Position numbers and translations under genes: made by a program. 10,904 bases of DNA from DASZZV01 sp035544835. Lineage in GTDB: Bacteria > Acidobacteriota > Thermoanaerobaculia > Gp7-AA8. The stretch covers positions 1-10,904 of the forward strand of contig DASZZV010000378.1 in the NCBI GenBank assembly GCA_035544835.1, given 5' to 3'. Shown piece by piece: positions 7,126 through 10,904 of this stretch (position 1 is its first letter; every line of letters begins with the position of its first letter). The notes below the pieces were generated by a model, which was not told the DNA's origin, searched no databases, and saw only the letters and a list, made by a program, of their open reading frames with translations.

Positions 7126-9987
7126 TTACGAGCAGCCGCTCGTCGATCCGCAATTCAGGCATTTGTAACACGCCCCATTCCGCACCATGATCGACCCGCA
7201 GTCCGAGCAGCTCGGCGCGTCCTGCTGCGCATGAAAGGTCGGACGTGGGTGATCGTTGCCGATGGAGCCGACTACGAACCCGACGCGCTTCTCGCCTACG
7301 CTCGGGGTGCTGAGCTGCGAGTTCTGCGACGGCGCGGTGGTCAGGTTGTTGACGAAGCTTTTGTCGTCCTTCGACAGAGGCACGACGTTACCGACCGCAG
7401 CAGTCTGCTCGTCGTCGCGCTTGATGACACCGGCTTCGACCTGGCTGTCACGCGAGAGGAACTTGATGGCCAGCCACTTGAAGACGTAGTCCATGATCGA
7501 TTTGGTCATCGGGATCTCGGGGTTCTTGGTGAATCCCGAGGGCTCGAAACGGGTGTGAGTGAACTTGTCGACCAGCAGTTGCAGCGGGACACCATGCTGC
7601 AGGGCCAGCGAGGTCATGGTTGCGAAGGAGTCCATGAGGCCGGAGATGGTCGAGCCTTCCTTGGCCATGGTAATGAAGATCTCTCCGGGCGTCCCGTCTT
7701 CGTATTTGCCAGCGGTGATGTAACCCTCGTGGCCACCGACCGAGAACTTGTGGGTGATCGATTCACGCTCGTCGGGCAGCTTGCGGCGCACAGCCGTCGC
7801 CTCGACCAGGTCTTCCATGCCGGTCTTGTCCTTCGACGTCGACAGCGGCTGGCTTCTCTTGCAACCGTCGCGATAGATCGCCACGGCCTTGAGTCCCATC
7901 TTCCAGGCGTCGTAGTAGGCCGACTCGATCTCTTCGACCGTGGCGTTGGAGGGCATGTTGATGGTCTTGGAGATGGCACCGGAGATGAAGGGCTGCGTCG
8001 CTCCCATCATCTTGAGATGCCCCTTGTAGTGGATCGAGCGCGTGCCGTTCTGAGCCTTGAAGGCGCAGTCGAAGACCGGCAGGTGCTGGTCGAGCAGATG
8101 TGGCGCACCCTCGATGGTGTCGTTCTCGTCGATGTAATCGATGATGTCCGTGATCTGCTTCTGTTCGTAGCCGAGTCTCTTCAGAGCGGTCGGCACGGTC
8201 TGGTTGACGAGCTTCAGCATGCCGCCACCGACGAGCTTCTTGTACTTCACCAGAGCGATGTCGGGCTCGATGCCGGTCGTGTCGCAGTCCATCATGAAGG
8301 CGATCGTCCCGGTTGGCGCCAGCACGGAGATCTGAGCGTTGCGGAAGCCGTGCTCCTTACCGAGACGATAGGCCTCATCCCACGTAGAGCGGGCAGCGGA
8401 CATGAGGTCATCGGGCACGTGGCGCGGATCGATGTGGTAAGCGGCACGACGATGCTTGTCGATCACGCGAAGGAAGGGCTCCTCGTTCTCGGCATACCCT
8501 TCGAAGGGACCGACCTTCTCGGCGATGCGCGCCGACTGCGAGTAGGACTCGGCCGACATGACTGAGGTCAGGGCGGCCGCGAAATCGCGGCCCTCGTCGG
8601 AGTCGTAGGGCAGGCCGCGAGCCATGAGCAGCGCACCGAGGTTGGCGTAGCCGATGCCGAGGGGGCGGAAAGCGTGGGAGTTGCGCTCGATGGCCGGCGT
8701 CGGATAGCTGGCGTTGGGAACAGCGATTTCCTGCGCCGTGATGACGATTCGCAACGCATGACGATAGGCCTCGACATCGAAGCCGGTGGTCTCGGTGTAG
8801 AAGCGCATCAGATTCAGTGAAGCCAGGTTGCAGGCCGAGTCATCGAGGAACATGTACTCCGAGCAGGGGTTCGAGGCGTTGATGCGGGCCGTGTTGGAGC
8901 AGGGATGCCACTCGTTGACGGTGGTGTCGAACTGCATGCCGGGATCGCCGCACAGCCAGGCCGACTCGGCCATCTGGCGCATGAGGTCGCGGGCCTTGAA
9001 CGTATCCATCGGCGTACGCGGCGTGCGCACCGAGAGCGTCTGCCAGTCGTCGTCTTTTTCGTAGGCGTGCATGAACTCATCGGTCACACGCACGGAGTGA
9101 TTGGCGTTCTGGAAATGAATCGAGTCGTAGGCGCCGCCGGGAGCATTGAAGGCGCCGTCGTAGCCGGCGTCGATGAGCGCCCAGGCTTTCTTCTCTTCGC
9201 GAGCTTTGGAGCCGATGAAGTCGACGATGTCGGGATGGTCGGCGTTGAGGATGACCATCTTGGCGGCGCGGCGGGTCTTGCCACCCGACTTGATGACGCC
9301 GGCGAAGGAGTCATAGCCACGCATGAACGAGACCGGACCAGAGGCTGTGCCCCCGCCGGCGAGGTTCTCGCGCGAGGAGCGAATGGTCGACAGGTTCGAT
9401 CCTGTTCCCGAGCCGTACTTGAACAGCATTCCCTCGGTTTTGGCCAGCGTGAGGATCGAGTCCATCGTGTCCTGAACGGAGTTGATGAAGCAGGCCGAGC
9501 ACTGAGGACGCGGCTCGATGCCGACGTTGAACCAGACCGGCGAGTTGAAAGCCGCCATCTGATACAGAAGGATATGCGTCAGCTCGTCGCGGAACGCGTC
9601 GCCATCTTCCGGCGTGGCGAAGTAGCCGCCGTCGCGGCCCCACTGCGTCATGGTGCGCACGATGCGACCGATCAGCTGACGAACGGAGGTTTCCCGCTCG
9701 GGACTGCCGACTTCACCGCGGAAATACTTCGACACCACCACGTTGGTCGCCATCTGCGACCAGAACTTCGGCATCTCGACGTCGCGCTGTTCGAAGACGA
9801 TCTCGCCACGCTCATTCGAGATGACCGCGGAGCGAAGATCCCATTCGCATGTGTCGTAAACATCGACACCCGCCCTGGTGAAGAATCGCTCGATGGTGAT
9901 ACCGCCGGTTCTGGTCTGGGGTTTTCTGGCTTTGGGGCGCCCTCCGTCACGAGGCCGCAGCGTTTCTGGGGTAACGATTGACGACAT
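7126..9987 (-). CDS. nrdJ: Adenosylcobalamin-dependent (class II) ribonucleotide reductase
   Basis: This 953-aa cytosolic enzyme reduces ribonucleotides to deoxyribonucleotides, using a thiyl radical generated from adenosylcobalamin, so it works with or without oxygen. The active-site signature NPCSE (373-377) supplies Asn373, the radical Cys375 and Glu377. Cys166 (SACFINS) and Cys386 (SACNLASLNL) are the expected redox pair; the 11-residue spacing from Cys375 to Cys386 matches the family. The APTGT loop (557-561) fits substrate phosphate binding. A TSCPD-type region spans about 740-840. The C-terminus carries six cysteines (927, 930, 940, 943, 946, 952), a zinc ribbon that probably also passes electrons to the active site. 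The ATG at 9987 has GGAGAGG six bases upstream. The gene stands alone, with its own terminator and an NrdR-type operator. No thioredoxin or cobalamin gene is nearby. Confidence 0.98.
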   Translation of the reverse strand: MSSIVTPETLRPRDGGRPKARKPQTRTGGITIERFFTRAGVDVYDTCEWDLRSAVISNERGEIVFEQRDVEMPKFWSQMATNVVVSKYFRGEVGSPERETSVRQLIGRIVRTMTQWGRDGGYFATPEDGDAFRDELTHILLYQMAAFNSPVWFNVGIEPRPQCSACFINSVQDTMDSILTLAKTEGMLFKYGSGTGSNLSTIRSSRENLAGGGTASGPVSFMRGYDSFAGVIKSGGKTRRAAKMVILNADHPDIVDFIGSKAREEKKAWALIDAGYDGAFNAPGGAYDSIHFQNANHSVRVTDEFMHAYEKDDDWQTLSVRTPRTPMDTFKARDLMRQMAESAWLCGDPGMQFDTTVNEWHPCSNTARINASNPCSEYMFLDDSACNLASLNLMRFYTETTGFDVEAYRHALRIVITAQEIAVPNASYPTPAIERNSHAFRPLGIGYANLGALLMARGLPYDSDEGRDFAAALTSVMSAESYSQSARIAEKVGPFEGYAENEEPFLRVIDKHRRAAYHIDPRHVPDDLMSAARSTWDEAYRLGKEHGFRNAQISVLAPTGTIAFMMDCDTTGIEPDIALVKYKKLVGGGMLKLVNQTVPTALKRLGYEQKQITDIIDYIDENDTIEGAPHLLDQHLPVFDCAFKAQNGTRSIHYKGHLKMMGATQPFISGAISKTINMPSNATVEEIESAYYDAWKMGLKAVAIYRDGCKRSQPLSTSKDKTGMEDLVEATAVRRKLPDERESITHKFSVGGHEGYITAGKYEDGTPGEIFITMAKEGSTISGLMDSFATMTSLALQHGVPLQLLVDKFTHTRFEPSGFTKNPEIPMTKSIMDYVFKWLAIKFLSRDSQVEAGVIKRDDEQTAAVGNVVPLSKDDKSFVNNLTTAPSQNSQLSTPSVGEKRVGFVVGSIGNDHPRPTFHAQQDAPSCSDCGSIMVRNGACYKCLNCGSTSGCS

Positions 9988-10342
9988 GGCCGTCCTCTCC
10001 TCTTGTCATGCTGCGCTCAGGAAGGAAACGCGAATGTCGGCAGAAAGTGAGGAAAACGATCCCCTCAGCGAATGCCTGCGTAGTGCTGGCAATTCTCTTT
10101 CCACGCTTTCGCCTCTCCCTCCCAACCGCACGCTGTTGCGCGTTACTCGATCAAAGTGAAAATCAGCGGGTGAACTGGGGCTTACATTGAGGAACGGGGG
10201 TCTTCATCTTCGCCGTTACCTGGGAGTCGCGGAAATGCAGCGACACCGCTCGGAGGGGTGACTGCGTAGCAAGCCTCTGTTGACTCTTTGCAACCTTCAT
10301 TCGTCCTCCGGAGAGTCACAAAACGAGTATGTTGAATGTGTG
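9988..10342 (-). promoter_or_regulatory. Long structured leader of nrdJ, about 355 nt
   Basis: If the promoter at 10349-10377 is used, the transcript starts near 10342 and has an untranslated leader of about 355 nt. It contains inverted repeats: TGACTCT (10281-10287) with AGAGTCA (10312-10318) around a 24-nt loop, and GTCGC (10226-10230) with GCGAC (10240-10244) around 9 nt. Neither strand offers a convincing short gene. I looked for a cobalamin riboswitch because the enzyme uses adenosylcobalamin, but could not find the conserved B12 box or the GCAAC core. Its function is unknown. Confidence 0.45.
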
Positions 10343-10348
10343 TCCATG

Positions 10349-10377
10349 TTTATAGACCCCAAAAAAAACCTTGTCAA
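10349..10377 (-). promoter_or_regulatory. nrdJ promoter (sigma70-type)
   Basis: On the minus strand a perfect TTGACA (10377-10372) is followed after exactly 17 bp by TATAAA (10354-10349). The spacer contains a run of eight T residues. The -35 lies inside the palindrome CCTTGTCAAGG (10369-10379). The position just downstream of the NrdR boxes supports the assignment to nrdJ. Confidence 0.8.
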
Positions 10378-10384
10378 GGCCAAA

Positions 10385-10431
10385 CCACAATATCTTGTGG
10401 CCTCACCGTAACAAAACACTACATAGAGCGT
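10385..10431 (-). promoter_or_regulatory. Tandem NrdR boxes (ribonucleotide reductase repressor operator)
   Basis: Two 16-bp sites match the published NrdR consensus acaCwAtATaTwGtgt. Box 1, CCACAATATCTTGTGG (10385-10400), has perfect 6-bp dyad arms. Box 2, ACACTACATAGAGCGT (10416-10431), matches 13 of 16 positions. Their starts are 31 bp apart, the three-helical-turn spacing characteristic of NrdR box pairs. Box 1 ends eight bases before the -35 of the nrdJ promoter. NrdR, a zinc-ribbon/ATP-cone repressor that senses nucleotide pools, is therefore the likely regulator. Its gene is not in this window. Confidence 0.85.
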
Positions 10432-10476
10432 AAGTATTCAATATTGAAGGACTTACATCCGCAGCTTTCCCTCAGG

Positions 10477-10574
10477 TTATCCTCTTGAATTCCACTGGAT
10501 GTACACAACTTTTCCACAGTATTTTCAACAGGATGCGAGGAGTTTTGCCCTCTGTAATTCACAACTTTTCCCGG
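10477..10574 (+). promoter_or_regulatory. Cluster of DnaA-box-like sites
   Basis: One perfect match to the DnaA box consensus TTWTNCACA lies at 10510-10518 (TTTTCCACA). Weaker sites in the same orientation are TTTTCAACA (10522-10530, one mismatch), and TTATCCTCT (10477-10485), TTTTGCCCT (10543-10551) and TTTTCCCGG (10566-10574), each with two mismatches. A 12-bp direct repeat, CACAACTTTTCC, occurs at 10504-10515 and 10560-10571. DnaA control of ribonucleotide reductase promoters is known in E. coli (nrdAB). An origin role is less likely because no dnaA or other origin gene is present. Confidence 0.35.
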
Positions 10575-10778
10575 CAGTTCCGCACAGGCCGAAATGAAGA
10601 GAATTCAGCAGCTTTTCCGCGACCCCTGCGCAGCAAATTCGCAGGTCGGGGTTGCCTCCCAGCCGCCCTGGGACTGGGGCCCGGCGCGATCTGCGGAAAA
10701 GCGGTCCTGCCGGATCGAGAAGAGACAAATCCGCAAGGTGAAATGCGGACCGCGACGAGGCGACGTTGCGACGTTAGC

Positions 10779-10802
10779 CCCCGAACTTAACTAAGTTTGG
10801 GG
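10779..10802. repeat. Stem-loop with 11-bp arms
   Basis: CCCCGAACTTA (10779-10789) pairs with TAAGTTTGGGG (10792-10802), with one G-T wobble and a two-base loop (AC). No T-run follows, so it is not a standard terminator. It could end a transcript entering from the right or be a repeat boundary. Confidence 0.55.
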
Positions 10803-10807
10803 ACGTT

Positions 10808-10904
10808 GTCATCCTGAGCAAGGGACAGCGTGCGCGCTGCCACTGAGAAAAGAAACTGGGTGGGTGTCATCCCGAGCCGCAGCGAGGGATCTGGGCGGGG
10901 GCCT
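10808..10904. repeat. GTCATCCTGAGC-type interspersed repeat, two half-units
   Basis: GTCATCCTGAGC (10808-10819) recurs as GTCATCCCGAGC (10866-10877), 58 bp later. The second copy is followed by CAGCGAGGGATCTGGG. Such GTCATCC...GGATCT sequences are common in intergenic DNA of several bacterial phyla, including Acidobacteriota. The repeat may continue past the window edge. Confidence 0.55.

Larger units (their letters stand above)
10575..10904. other. Non-coding right end with small hairpins
   Basis: No gene is supported on either strand. Short frames have biased composition and no ribosome-binding sites. Small perfect hairpins include TCCCAG/CTGGGA (10657-10662 with 10668-10673) and TCCGCA/TGCGGA around 10730-10750. 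The stem-loop and GTCATCC-type repeats that follow are listed separately. Confidence 0.5.

Noticed and set aside
7231..8565. A 444-residue plus-strand frame opposite nrdJ, and a second of 358 residues at 8905-9981
   Set aside because: Both are antisense shadows of the GC-rich nrdJ coding sequence. The minus-strand frame carries every expected catalytic motif.
9988..10342. A cobalamin riboswitch in the nrdJ leader
   Set aside because: It was expected from the enzyme's cofactor, but the conserved B12 box and core sequence could not be found by eye. The leader is reported without assigning a class.
10432..10600. A chromosomal replication origin
   Set aside because: Only one perfect DnaA box is present, with no dnaA, dnaN, rpmH or other origin-linked gene in the window. 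Regulation of nrdJ is the simpler reading.

Overview
The window is a GC-rich bacterial chromosome segment, probably from an Acidobacteriota-like organism. That placement is an inference from the general style of the sequence: a lipoprotein built of carboxypeptidase-regulatory-like repeats, an adenosylcobalamin-dependent ribonucleotide reductase with a zinc-ribbon tail, a periplasmic ankyrin protein, and abundant palindromic and GTCATCCTGAGC-type intergenic repeats. No rRNA, tRNA, CRISPR array or intact mobile element is visible.

Left part (1-2374, all plus strand). The window opens inside a tandem array of about 170-bp units made of paired REP-like hairpins (1-297). A secreted ankyrin-repeat protein follows (343-1131). 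Next is the remnant of a proline iminopeptidase-type alpha/beta hydrolase (1177-1540), which keeps a start and the C-terminal third but has lost the middle, including the nucleophile region. A repeat-rich gap (1541-2002) holds a strong hairpin and a 135-bp element with 14-bp inverted ends. It is followed by a small SnoaL/NTF2-like protein (2003-2374).

Centre (2471-6789, plus strand). A bifunctional class A penicillin-binding protein (762 aa) has complete GT51 and transpeptidase motifs and an unusual His/Arg/Lys-rich tail. After a 446-bp gap comes a 527-aa lipoprotein made of six tandem carboxypeptidase-regulatory-like domains.

Right part (minus strand). nrdJ, a full-length class II ribonucleotide reductase (7126-9987), ends at a clear intrinsic terminator (7074-7098). 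It is preceded by a leader of roughly 350 nt, a near-consensus sigma70 promoter (TTGACA-17-TATAAA), and two NrdR boxes whose starts are exactly 31 bp apart. Farther upstream is a run of DnaA-box-like sites. This is the best-supported regulatory region here: deoxyribonucleotide synthesis under NrdR control, possibly also linked to DnaA. The window ends in non-coding, hairpin-rich sequence with interspersed repeats.

I did not find a convincing novel multi-gene system. The most rewarding features are the nrdJ control region with its long unexplained leader, the covarying REP-like array, and the broken peptidase gene.
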